Shown here: one piece after another, positions 50,910 to 62,900 of the stretch
Layout of the letters: each line of letters starts with the position of its first letter
Numbering within the stretch: the stretch's first letter is position 1
Source of the DNA: Rotaria sordida
Taxonomy: Eukaryota; Rotifera; Eurotatoria; Philodinida; Philodinidae
Direction: 5' to 3'
Assembly: GCA_905250125.1 (NCBI GenBank)
Contig: CAJNOL010001248.1
Location: 7,697-71,696 of the forward strand
Length of the DNA: 64,000 nt
The notes under the pieces: model-generated
The model's input: the letters and a program-made list of their open reading frames with translations, nothing else
The model's database searches: none
Told to the model about the DNA's origin: nothing
Position numbers and translations under genes: made by a program

Positions 50910-51432
50910 ATGTCATCAATTATTGTATTCTACCTTCTACTTCTGACAGTAGTTATAGTATCATTTGTCAAAGCTGTGCCTGTTACAGAAAACATTGTTC
51001 ATTCATGTGATACAGAATATTATGAATACACACTGTGTTCCGCGTCAATTAGCTCTCCAAGTAGTCATAAGGACACAAAATTTGATTTGACCAACGGCAA
51101 CATTTCACGAACATGTATATCAGTCCATCTTTTCTGGAACTATCCAGGTGCGAACTTGACGACAATCATTGACACACCATTTACTTAGGAAAAACAAGTC
51201 TACAAGCTTTATATTGATAATGAGCAATTGAAACCTTATATATCACATGTTTATCGAGTATTGAATGGTCAAGAAACAAGTGACAACTACTGATAAAACA
51301 CTTATTCAATATTTCGATGGCAACTGTAAAATGATTCACAAGTTTGAAGGTCCATCCACGTTGTATTATTATGGCGTTTTTTTATCAATTACAATATTAC
51401 CATCATGTTGTGAGAAAAATGTTTGTCTGTGA
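50910..51432 (+). pseudogene. Broken secreted Cys-containing protein
   Basis: ATG 50910 opens with a strong signal peptide (IIVFYLLLLTVVIVSFVKA), then a polar extracellular stretch (CDTEYYEYTLC, NISRTC, YPGANLTTI). A TAG at 51186-51188 ends it at 92 aa. The frame stays open after this stop (VYKLYIDNEQLKPYISHVYR). A frame change then leads to FDGNCKMIHKF and a last CCEKNVCL, reminiscent of secreted three-finger-type ends. One nonsense and one frame change suggest decay; a 92-aa product remains possible. Confidence 0.5.
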
Positions 51433-53570
51433 TGTTCACAATAAAAATTAAAAAAATGAAACATAATTTCAATGATAAATCATTGAACTTTAGGAAGAAA
51501 TATTACAATAAAAGTTAGTTGACAATATATGATGAAGTCATGAAAAGAAGCTCTCTAATGTTTATTCATATCGAAAACCAGTTGTCTTGAGAAACGTAAA
51601 ACTTTTATTAAACGTCGCTGTTCGAATATGCTTTGTGATTGTGATGAGGGAATGAGGCAAGTTTGTCTTTTGAAACTTAATCATATCGATTCTTGCATAT
51701 CTGTTACAATTACTTTAGTTTTGTCATTCTTTTTTACATCATTTCCTTTCTTAATTCTCATATAAATATTGATTTTTTCCATCTTCCAAGCTGCCACTCG
51801 ATGAATATTTCGAGGCATTAGTCTGATAGTTCGATGCCAACAAAGGATCTATTTCTGATGAATTTCGATGGATTCAATTTCAAAAAAGTTTCGTTTCCTA
51901 TATCTTATTGTCTTGCGAGTCTTCAATACCTATCAGATATTTTTGCAAAAATCATAAAACTATATAAAGCCATGGAGCAAACAAAAAACTCTCTGATCAC
52001 ATCATGAAAGAAAAGAAAAGAACTACTCGAAAATCGAGTTTTGAAGAAGTTTTCAACGATCAAAATTAAAACGAACAAAGGAATTATTTTTTCAAGAAGT
52101 TTGCTCTTGCTGATGGGTCTCCTCTCTTCGAATAGTCGGTGTTTTGATGGGTTTTGGGCGATCGAAAATAAGTATGCGATGGGCATCGAGAACTCAAAAT
52201 TTGAAGTTCGAATTTCGAACAGAAGACAAAAAAAATTGTCAAAATTTCATTACTCGTCGTACCCATCCTTAGCTTTTTTAGGCCTGCTTGGGTGTGGCCT
52301 CCAGATAGTATTCAAAAATTGGAATCATTTGAATGATCAAATCCCTGGAATACGGAACCCGTGATTTTTCGATCTGTGACCGGGTTCAGTGCATGTCTAT
52401 TGATGATTATCAATGAAATAAATTATGACAGAGTAAAATCTGAATTTTTGCTGAATTTATCAACGAAAAACTCAGATAACATTTACGTGGTAACCATAAA
52501 TGAGTAATTGGATATGTATGATTGTTTGACATCACTATTTTTATAGAAATCGAAATCGAGCTAAAGACTTGTCTTTTTATTTTCTAATGATTAAATTAAA
52601 GCTTCTTCAATTATTAATGAGTTATACGTATGAAAAGAAAGACCGTATAATTTGATACTTTGACTGTCAATTATAGATCTTTCAATTTTTTAGCGTGACT
52701 CAATGAGCATAAAGATTAAACAGTTTCACTTAAGATTCTTTCCTTAAAATGAATTTCTATTTAACAAGGTCCGTTCGAGCTAAAATTCTCAGAGATAAGT
52801 GGGCCTAGTAAGAAGCTTCTGTGGTAAAAATTCTAGATCAAACTAGACCGGAATTCCAGGTTATTGATAGTCCATTTACGTATGTCATCAAGAGAGCTTC
52901 GGAACTCAGAACGGTTTCAAATTGAAGCTAACACCTCCACACAACTTTTATCCGACCAGAAATTTGAAGTTCGCTTCCATTGATTTTCTATAAATATTTT
53001 AGTGAACTTGTGTCAAAATAAGGCTAAAAAAGCTGATCCCTCCATAATATGAAATCCCACTTTTCTCAGTCTAGAAATCAAATAGAAGAAATCTAGTCGA
53101 ACAAGAATTTACTCTCACTCAGAACTTAAAAATCAAAACAAATACTAATTATATCTTGATCCGTTTAGTTTAGAAATCGATTTGTTTTTCAGGTAAAAAT
53201 ACATAAAAAAGGCATATTTACAATACACTTTATATTTTCTTTATGCTCTTGTCTTTTTGTTGTTCTCTTTTTATGGCAACTTATTATGCGCATTGTATAA
53301 TTCCTATGAATAAACTTGAGCATAGTTTATTTAAATTAAATTAACACAACATTTTGAAAGTAAATAAAAAGTTGATTCTCGCAAAAAGTCTTAGCACTTT
53401 GTAAATTTTATGTCCAGTGTCAAAATGTAAATATGTTACCCTGATCCTAACTGTTTTATTAATGTTCTAAACTCCGACAATTTGTAGCTGATTTACTTTT
53501 ATTAGATTTGTTTTTTATGTCTTTAGGAAAAAAAGATTCGCTTTTGAATAAGATAGACAAGTTCATTTCT
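51433..53570. other. Spacer
   Basis: No supported gene. Overlapping short frames on both strands at 51.9-52.4 kb lack any family pattern. The right end contains the acyltransferase 3' region. Confidence 0.45.
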
Positions 53571-54665
53571 TCAAATAATTTCAAGTTTGACATGTCCCAA
53601 TCCATATTTATCTTTATTCTCTACAAATAATTGTTCAACTGCTTGAAGATATTCATTGTGAAGTTGATTAATATCGTTAGAAGTTGGATCATCAATTTGA
53701 ACAACATGAATCGGTTTACCAACTGAAATTATCTTTTTACTATTTTACCTATTAACAAATAACTCAAACGCTTACCAACAGTGGTAACGGGATGCCGCAA
53801 CGGTAGCAGTCCCAGAATAAATTGACCCCAGGGAACACCATTAGGTATTAACCCGAAAAAAGTATGCCGTTTGTACAGTTCATTTTCTCCGAAGGAAATA
53901 ACAGGTACAATGGAAGCACTATAATAATGACACAAGCAAAAGAATTTTGTAGAGATTAATCAATGTAAAACTACCCATATTTCAAAGCCAATTGAATGAA
54001 ACCTTTTCTTGTCTTCAGATAAAGTATCATTGTGTCATTTCGTGATAATATTACTTCTCGCTGACCACCAATAATAATAACCAATGCGTTTCCTCGACCA
54101 CATTTTCCACTCAATAAATACTCACAACTGTCACGTGATACACAGCATGCCCCTCAAAATAGACATCAAATATGACTGTATATATGGTTGAATACTCACC
54201 CGATCCTAGTAAAATATCGCGTGTAAATGGATTGAAAAATTGCATTCGAAGAAGCATCAAATGTGGACGAATGTTTGGAAAGAGAATAGAAAAATGTGTT
54301 GCATCCGTACCAAAATTGCCTAATGCACCAAATGATCCTATACCATGTGGATGATAACCAAATATATAATTTCGATTTGGATCGAGATCCATAGTTTTAA
54401 TTAATGTAAGAGGAAAATATTGTACCCATCGTGTCCAAATATAACATTGACGAAGACAATCCGACCATCGACCTCCTTCTGAATCAGTATGACGATCAAT
54501 GAACAGCCAACAACAATAGATTAACGAAAGACTAAGAATTATAGTCGAAGACCAAGCCCATGATAAGAAAGTAACCGCTAATGGTACAATGATAGGTGAA
54601 AATGCACAAAATGAGGTAATGGAACTGAAGATTATAAATTGAATAATTCGTTCAAAATCCATCAT
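53571..54665 (-). CDS. DGAT2/MOGAT family acyltransferase
   Basis: Four exons (54665-54200, 54152-53975, 53918-53776, 53722-53571) join in phase to 312 aa. Two N-terminal membrane helices (residues about 10-58) precede LDPNRNYIFGYHPHG (catalytic HPHG about 105-108). Then come FGTDATHFSILFPNIRPHL, the GNALVIIIGG segment, RKGFIQLALKYG, VPVISFGEN and TTVVGKPI, all in family order. It transfers acyl chains from acyl-CoA to mono- or diacylglycerol in the ER membrane for triglyceride synthesis. The start MMDFERI follows a splice-acceptor-like TTTCAG and resembles the short N-terminus of MOGATs. The stretch between FGEN and GLLP is about 20-25 residues shorter than in human MOGAT2 and lacks the usual hGRG-type motif. 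Confidence 0.9.
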
Positions 54666-55549
54666 CTGAAAGCATATATACCAGATCTTCTTATTGTTTG
54701 AATTTGATTCATTCGAATTATCTCGTTTCAAGACTAATTAACTGGATTAAAGCAACATAAAAAATTCTCCGCAAAGAAAATAATATTATTTAGAGTTAAA
54801 CGCATCGCTGACCTTGAATATTTCAATATATTCAAGTACTTGACTCTCGAAAGTGTTTATTAGGGAAAACAGGTTTGTTGAATATTCAGTCGTTATTCTA
54901 CAGTCTCTTTTTTTCATAGATCGCTGGAGCAGACAGACAGCGAAGGAATATGTTCGATCTGTTTTGTAGAATGTATAACAGGTTTTTATTAAGAGTAATA
55001 TTCGAACTGACAACAATGTCAATGTCACAACGAGCGTCAGCTACTTAGTGGCAGAGTGACGTCGATATTTTTCTTGACATTGTCAACGAATCTGTCTGAA
55101 GAAAAAAGAAAAAAATAACAAGATATATGTTCGTCTATTCTGCGTATCAACACTCACTGAGGAGATACAAAAAAAAGATGTCGTATGATATTAGCATTAA
55201 TGTCACTCTTAAATCAATACTAGCATACGTGTAGCCAGAAGAGGAAAAGAAGCATTATATCATATGCTTTTTTTTCGTATCTCTCTATAAGCTAGGCAGC
55301 CTTGGAGAAACGAACTAGCAGAACAAAATAAATGCTTATGCAAATTGTCAGGGAAAATACCCACTTGTTGATGCATATCATTCATATATAAGCAGTGCTA
55401 TCCCAATGAACTATTTTCATCTATGTAACAGGCATGTCGCTCACATACCTTCAGATCGCTTTAGTAATGTGCGTGTATTTTTTTTATTCATTCAAGCTAT
55501 ACAATTAAATCGTGTTTACATACAATGTGTAATACCTGCTTACGTGTAG
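54666..55549. other. Spacer / 5' region of the acyltransferase
   Basis: Probably contains 5' UTR and promoter of the minus-strand acyltransferase; otherwise nothing recognised. Confidence 0.4.
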
Positions 55550-56335
55550 CAATTGCGACGAAAATCCGGCTGCAATAAGAAATATTCGTTTGTCCTAGAT
55601 GTCCCGATTTGGAAAAATGTCAAAATCATCTTGGAATAATGACTGAACAAAATCGCATTCGTGAACAACACAAAGCTGCATCGGTTAGTCGAAAACAACT
55701 TTCGTCTCTTTCATTGATTTTAAAATATGATTGTCGAAACGTTGTTTCAAGAGTTGATGAATCTATTAAAGATATTACCGATTTAAATGAACGACAACGA
55801 GTCAAAAAAGTTCTGGTTTCTGTTAATTGAACCGGTAGAAACGAAAAAGATTGAAAATTGCTACGCCGACAATGCACTCAATACGAATATCATCGTCAAT
55901 TGTCGTACGTCTGAAGCCACGTCGAATTCAACTTGGTCCACGAAATGAAACTTCAACGAGGCTTATTCGTCGAAAAAGTTCATCTAGAAAAGTTATTGAT
56001 TCAACAGAAATTCGTGAGCGAACAAGAATGCGACAGAGTAGACCAACAATCCAAACATGGACGAGAAAGTTCATGAGTTAAGCGATTGCAATCCTCAGTC
56101 AAACTCAATATCGAAATTGAATCCGATGCATTTTGGTCTTATGGAACCAAACTGTGGCATATTCACGATGTCAAACCACGATAACCGTCAAATACCGAGA
56201 AAATTAGCTTCGAACATTGCATCAGGCGTAATTTATCTTATCAACTAAATGAAAAATTATTGGCTCATGCAGTTTCCAAGAAAATAAAAAATATTTCAGA
56301 AGAACAGTCTAAAAAAAGCTTTTGACAAATTGTTG
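55550..56335 (+). pseudogene. Coiled-coil protein pseudogene, identity unknown
   Basis: A coding-like stretch (MTEQNRIREQHKAASVSRKQ, then VSRVDESIKDITDLNERQRV) is preceded, across a frame change, by a CxxC...CPDLEKC zinc-finger-like patch. After the first stop at about 55830 the frame continues in pieces (LEKLLIQQKFVSEQECDRVD, AFWSYGTKLWHIHDVK, SFEHCIRRNLSYQLNEKLL, SKKIKNISEEQSKK) broken by stops and frame changes. GC content is higher than in the spacers. The family is not recognised. Confidence 0.45.
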
Positions 56336-56978
56336 GAAAGAATAGAACTTTGTATAAATAAATATGGTGACTATGTTGAATATTTAATAAAATAAAACCG
56401 GAACTTTGTCCTTCACTTTACATTTTTTTTTAATGATTTCAGAACTTTTGATCAGATCTATGTATATGCCATTACGGAACTCAATGGTACTATTTCAAAC
56501 TCATTATTCAGTCATTCGGTATCAAATCGATAATTGATTATTATCATTATATCGAGGAAGAACAAGCACATAATTATATAAAAAAATTTCTCGATTCATT
56601 TTAATTCGGTCGTACCAATTTGGCAATCATTTCCAATTGATTATTTTTTTAAACAATCAATCAATTCGATTTTCAACATAACGTTTTTTTCTGCGGAATC
56701 TTTTTTTCTTTCGTCGCACGATTGGTGCCTAACAACTGATATCAGTATCGTTTCGTTGATCGAAAACATGGTTGTAGAACTGAGTCACCGTTCGCATCGT
56801 ATTGAACTTTCATACAATCTTTCAGTTCCTTATGCATCTACAACTAATTACGCTTCAGTTATAACTGTTCTCAATGCTCTAAAGTTCTGATGAACTTCCA
56901 CTTGCATAATTTTTTTATTTTTATTTGTTTTCTTACGCACCACTATTTGTTTCTTTTTCGTTGTGTTGACGTACACAC
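56336..56978. other. Spacer
   Basis: AT-rich, no coding pattern. Confidence 0.4.
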
Positions 56979-56980
56979 TT

Positions 56981-57054
56981 GAGGGTGTGGATAAGTGTGC
57001 GTGTCTGAGTGTGGGCGTTAGTATTCTACATACTCGCACCCACCCACATCCTCA
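56981..57054. repeat. TGTGGG-like head-to-head array C
   Basis: A G-rich half (GAGGGTGTGGATAAGTGTGC, then GAGTGTGGGCG) is followed by a short spacer and a C-rich half (CGCACCCACCCACATCC). Confidence 0.65.
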
Positions 57055-57279
57055 TAATTGTATGATATCTACTTAAGAAGCCTTTAGTGCTTCTTTAGAT
57101 ATATAGATATGGTCGTATTTGTTTGAATCCATCTGTATTTCCGTGAGATAATGAAAAGATTGCTTACTTTTGAAATCTTTATTTGTTATATTATTATATT
57201 CATCCTCACCCTCAAGATGAGAAGATATCTGAAGGCGCATATTCTTGTCCTTGCACGATACTTCAGAGCAGTTATTAGA

Positions 57280-57998
57280 TTAACTTCTATGTAAACATTG
57301 TCGAATAACAATTTGTAATTCTTTTCTATAAGTCTCGGAAAGGAAGATGTAAACAAGAGGAATTAATAATGATGGTAAAAATGAAATAAAATATTCAAAG
57401 AGAAATAACCATGGATTACGAACAGATTTCATGCATCCAGATGGAAATGAAATTATAAGACGAGGTACACCGATAATAACAAGTACAAATGAACTAATAA
57501 TCAGATGCTTATATTCATGAAACTGTTTCCGTAAATATTACTTATATGTTTGCTTTTTACGAGCATTCAAATGTGTTCGAGGTGCTAACATAACGATCAT
57601 AATAGCTGAGATAAGATTAATAGAACATGTAGTAATAAAATGAACAAGATGTATGGCAGAATCATAAATTTGTAGTTTTGATGAATATCGAGCAATACAC
57701 CATGTTCGCTCTTCTTCTTTGTCATGTATTAATCTTCGATGCACTGAATCTTGAATACCACTAGTAAAACAAAAGATTATCACTCCGAGAGTAATCCATG
57801 GAGCGATTTTTTTGCTTCTCTTTTTATTGAAATTTGCACCTTTTATTATTAAAAATGTTCTTTCAATAGCCACACATGCAGTAAACCAATCTCCAATAGC
57901 TGATAAAGATGGAAGTGTAAATTCTATTGAACTGCAATTGATCGAAAGAATGATATGATCTGTAATCCATAGGGATTGAGTAACAATCAGTAACCATC
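57280..57998 (-). pseudogene. 7TM receptor pseudogene truncated at array D
   Basis: On the minus strand the frame reads from TM2/3 to the C-terminus of the bdelloid orphan-receptor family: IVTQSLWITDHI, EFTLPSLSAIGDWF, ACVAIERTFLIIKGANF, RTWCIARYSS, a TM5 region, then KKQTYK. A TAA follows at 57538-57540, after which the frame stays open (YLRKQFHEYKHLIISSF, GVPRLIISFPSGCMKS, WLFLFEYFISFLP, LSETYRKEL) to a stop at 57280. In relatives the stop position is usually Glu, so a single nonsense change is likely. The N-terminal part is missing exactly where the TGTGGG-like array begins, 57999. Confidence 0.75.
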
Positions 57999-58046
57999 TT
58001 GGGTGTGGGTGTGGGTTTTCATCTTCTTCTACCCACACCCACACTC
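57999..58046. repeat. TGTGGG-like head-to-head array D (hairpin)
   Basis: GGGTGTGGGTGTGGG (58001-58015), then a 15-bp spacer, then ACCCACACCCACACTC (58031-58046). This is the least degenerate of the four arrays and can fold into a stem of about 13-15 bp. Confidence 0.8.
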
Positions 58047-59912
58047 TCAAGTAAACTTAATTCGCTTTACTCATATGATAATGTTCTCTAACAATAATAA
58101 GACAGTCGGTTATGGATGTGCTGATGAGAAAATCGTTTTTTGAGTTCGAACTCTATGTATAAGGTAGATCCCAGTGAGGTGCAAAAAATACCCAAGAGGA
58201 TAAACGTCCTTAGGGCAGTTCTCGAAAGTTATAGCCATTTTACTGCAATTTTAACTTATGACACAGTATGTGTACCAAAAAATTGAATAATGATATTTCT
58301 ACCTGAAATTTCGTCCACAGATATGTTTACTTGTGACTAGAATGTTTCTTTCACGAAATATTGACTAATATCCGACGAAAGATGCCAGAATTTCATGTTT
58401 TCTTTTGAACGAAAATTGTCAGAGAATTCCGATCACAAGTGGATGTATGTATGAACAAAATCTCAGGTCGAAATACCGTCATTCGATTTGTTGGTACACA
58501 GTGTATAAGAGGCTAAAAGACCTTAGAGTACTTATCCTTTTGTGGATTTTTCATACCTTGCTGGATTCTACCCTATTTAGAATCTTTGAACCCAGAAAAG
58601 ATTTATCAGTTGAAATGGTTCTCTTGTCGGTACAGTTACTCTTGTGTTCTTCTCCTCTTTTTTTTTTTACATTGATCGTGTTTCACATTTTCTTATTTTA
58701 TTTTGTCACTGTTGATGAAGATTTTCTTTTTTGGTTGACATTATATAGACGTTCATTTCTAGCAATAAAAGATCGAGAAGAGAAAGAAGTTTAGTAGGGA
58801 ATTATTATAGATGAGAATTGTTTGTTTGAACGTGGTCTGAAAATATAAATTTCTTCTGGTTAACAATCATTGCTCAACATTTGTAAGAATCTTCGAAAAA
58901 AAAAATTGTTTGACCGAATCTTTTTAGTTTTTTAAAAGTAAAACAAAGTCAATGGTCTTTTTTTGTATTCAAGAAGAAAATTTCTATAAGCTCAAAACAA
59001 TCTTCGATTAAAATTCTCATAAAGAATTTTTTATTAATTGCTTTATTTAACAAAAAGTCTTTGCTTTTTAGAATCTTTTCAATAATAATTCTTTCAAAAA
59101 TAAAGCAAATATTTTTATTATTGAATATATTCAATGCAACATCTATTTCGCAGCAAAATTTTTTTATACGAAAATGTAATAATAATCTGATTACAAAGAG
59201 ATTCGTTATGTATTATAATTGTAAATCCATTTATATATATGTTGTATATAGTTACGATCTATATGACATTATAGAACGGAAGAAAAAAAAAACACATTAG
59301 TGGAAGGATATAATAATAATGACGAAAAAAAGGAAAGAGAAAAAGTCATGATTTTGTATTGAAAAAAAAACGATTTCTAATCATAATTGAATAGTGCGTT
59401 ACAAATAAATCCATCTATTACTCATATTTAAGATCAGTAGATAGTTGAATATTGATTATAAACAGTTTCTATTAGCAATACTACAGCGCATTCGTACGTT
59501 CACTTAGAAGGATGATATTTATGCAGAACTATTTGAGTAAGTTTCTATTGTTTTCACAGATCGAAAACAACACTGCGAATATAACATTTGTTGTTCTCTG
59601 TCATCGTACATCTAGTTTTGATTGGTAAGTCAAATTATTCAATCCACTTTTACTGAAGTTAAGTGAGGAATTTTGATTGTTTGAGTAAAATTTTTCTCGT
59701 CTTTCATAATGAGATATTCTTCAATTAGTGTGTGTTGTATTGAGATACTTGTTCATTTTAGATACATTGTCTTTCTTCATCGACACATTGCTCAACCATT
59801 TTCAAACAAAGTTCTTACGATACCGAATCAAAAATCGCATTATAGAAGAATAACTAAATTTGATCGTATATCTTCAGTAAGAGACAAAGAGAGAGAGAGA
59901 GAGAAATATTTC
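58047..59912. other. Spacer and 5' region of the ART gene
   Basis: No gene to about 59.5 kb. From 59.53 kb splice-like sites (GTAAGT near 59540, TTTCACAG near 59560, TTTTAG near 59760) suggest 5' UTR exons. A GA run (59887-59903) lies just before the ATG. Confidence 0.4.
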
Positions 59913-62900
59913 ATGGCATCAAAAGCTCAATCGTCAACAAGAGAAACGAGTGACTTTTATAAAGCATGCTCAATCAATGATATTCCTCTGGTAAAATCGT
60001 ATTTAGCACGTATGACTGTGGATGAAATCAATCGAATCGAACCTAATGGAAGTACAGCATTGCAGATAGCATCCTATCATAACAATGCAGCTATTGTACA
60101 TCTATTAATTAAACATGGAGCTTCAGTTTCAATTCAAAATGATTCAACAAAACTTACTCCATACGAAGAGACAACTTCATCTTATATAAAACATCTTCTA
60201 ACAAGTACAGGTAATAAAGCATGGATTGAATGGACTTTTGTGGATCCACCGACACGTGAAACAAAACAAATATTTGATACAGAATTAGAGAATAGATTTC
60301 ATAACATGGGTTTATCATTTATACTCAATTATTTGCTAAATCACTATGCTCGTGGATATGTTGCAAAAGCATCTCCGAAATCAGCCAAACAAATTGAACA
60401 GTAAGTAATGTATTCGAACAGAATTTCTTAAAAAAAGAATATGACAAATATTAAATCATATTAATATTCAATATGAGTATTAGTCATTTTGTTTCAGTAT
60501 CAAAGAAACGATTAATTATAGTTAAATACATCTCAATAGTATTCTTTATCGATATTATACTCTTTTTATTTCGTCAAAACATTTACAGTATAATAAAGTA
60601 TTATTTGAAGCATTTCCAGTGAATACTATATAACTATTATAAATTTAAGTAGAACAGTTAAAAAGACTGGATTTTTTTAATTATTCCATTCATACATTAT
60701 TTTATTTTATTAGATCAATATTTGTTGTCAATTCATATTAACTATTATTCATTTCAAAAAAGAATGAACTCACTTGTTTGTTAAATAACTCGGCAATACT
60801 GAAAGCCATTTTGTCGTTCGAAAGAGCATAAATGGAGTGCAAGTTCACCTAAGAATCAAAATACTTGAAAAGCTTTCTATGGGGTTTCAGGAACTTTTTA
60901 GAAAATCACTGTCTGATTTACTTGATTAGATGTATTTTCAAGTGAAATTGAAAATCCAATATCTCGAGAAAGGAATGTCCTTTTTGGCTGAAACTTTTAA
61001 TATATTCTATGGACAAATTTTCAGGTTAAAATTTTATAATTTCATTTTCCAGTGAATATCTGAGAAAGGGTCGAAAGTTCAGTAAAAATGGTCAGCATTT
61101 TTTAAGAAAAGATCGAAAACGCCTAAACATTTCGAGGTTTATAAAGTAGACATTGGGCTACAATTTGGTTAAATTAAGATTCTCAGGTAGACTTGTATCC
61201 ACATTCATGCACTTTCTAACGTACAAAACCGAACTCGATAGCTATCAGCATTGTCAAGTTATTCAACAAAAAACAAGCGAGTCCATTCTTTTTTGAAATA
61301 GATAATAGGTCCTTTTACAATAAATGCTCTATGTTTTCTTTAGAACATTATTCAAACAGCAACATTGCTAATGAGTTCGTCCCTAACTAATCATTCATCC
61401 CATCAATTCATTGAATCGAATTTTGTTAGGTGAAAAACTTGCGTGCTTTTATCAAGATGTATTATTTAGAAGACGATTCTCGATTAAATAATTCTTTTAC
61501 CTGATAAACTTACATATAGTCTGTGTAGATACACTAAAAAAAATGACTGCTAGTCGTTAATATAGTACGAAGTTAACCAAATGTGTTTAAAATTAGTATT
61601 TGTCGGTTTTCAATGTTGTTCATTCAAATGAAGATGCCGAAGAGAAGAATGAGATTTTAATCAATGTATCAGTTTCTCAAATGATTCTTGATAATTTAAT
61701 GAATATTGATTTTGATAATCGACAAAAGCACGATACATAACCAACGAAGAATTTTTTTATGAAAAAAAAAAATATTCTAAACTCTTTTATGTATGTTCTA
61801 CTAATGGTGCTAATGAAATTATTTAAGAAAGAAAATAATTTTTTTCTATCCCATTGAAATGTGAAGCAAATATTAGAATGCTTTAAAAGAGCAGTCTATC
61901 CAAGCCGAACCATATTGCGAGTGTACTACTTAGTTTTTCGTTTCAATTTCATCCAATTAGAAATATAATAAAAGTAATGAAAGAATATTTTATTTTCATC
62001 ATGATTTACTTTTATCGATTAAATTTTGTTCTTCATATGGAATCACATAGATATTTCGAAGAAGCACAAATGCACACAAATTTGACTCCACTGATAAAGG
62101 CATATACTGCACCTTCAATTTATTTTTTCAAGATTGTCTCGCAACATTGCATTGAAGTTCTTCCTGACCTTCTGAAAATTCCATTCGAACCACAGAATAC
62201 TTTGGCTGCCAGTATTTTTTACTTACTTGCCGCATATAACTATGATCCAATGCTTCGACCAAGATATACATATATCGGTCATGTTTATCGAGGTATAAGA
62301 ATGAGTTTGGACTGTTTTCTTACTTACAAGAAGAATGAACTAGTGGTAAATCGACCGTTTGTTTCAACGTCGAAAGATCGTAATATTATGGAACAATTTA
62401 GTGGTTATGGTGCATCCAGTGTATTTCGAAGAAGTTATTCTAGTCAAACTTCATTAGAAATTAGCGTTCGATGTACCTATAAGATTCGTCGTCCAGAAAC
62501 ACGTGCAATCGATATCACAGAAATGTCAGTATTTGAATATGAACAAGAGGTACTTCTTATGCCCATAAGTATCTTTCGATTGGTTAGTATTGATCATAAT
62601 GCAAATGAAAATGTAGCTGATATCGTACTCGAAGATTGTGATCTACCATCTAAATATGATCTCGTCGCGCCAATAGTTCGATGTGATTTTGCTGAATTTT
62701 CAAATACTTTATTGGTTGCGCCTTTCGTGCAGGTATGAACTTCTCTGAAATTATTATTAGGAACTATTTAGATTATCAATCAGTATATATAAGAAGGAAA
62801 AATTTCAAACGAAATGTCCTTGAAAGAATTATTACTAGAAATTTTTCAATATGAGATAGATCTTTCTTATTATAAACTGCAATTATTAGAGAGAAAATGG

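Noticed and set aside
51923..52364. Overlapping ORFs on both strands
   Set aside because: No family pattern on either strand and no splice context; mutually exclusive chance frames.
59709..59912. In-frame N-terminal extension of the ART protein
   Set aside because: It includes a translated GA microsatellite and a splice-acceptor-like site. The start at 59913 agrees with the usual start of related proteins.
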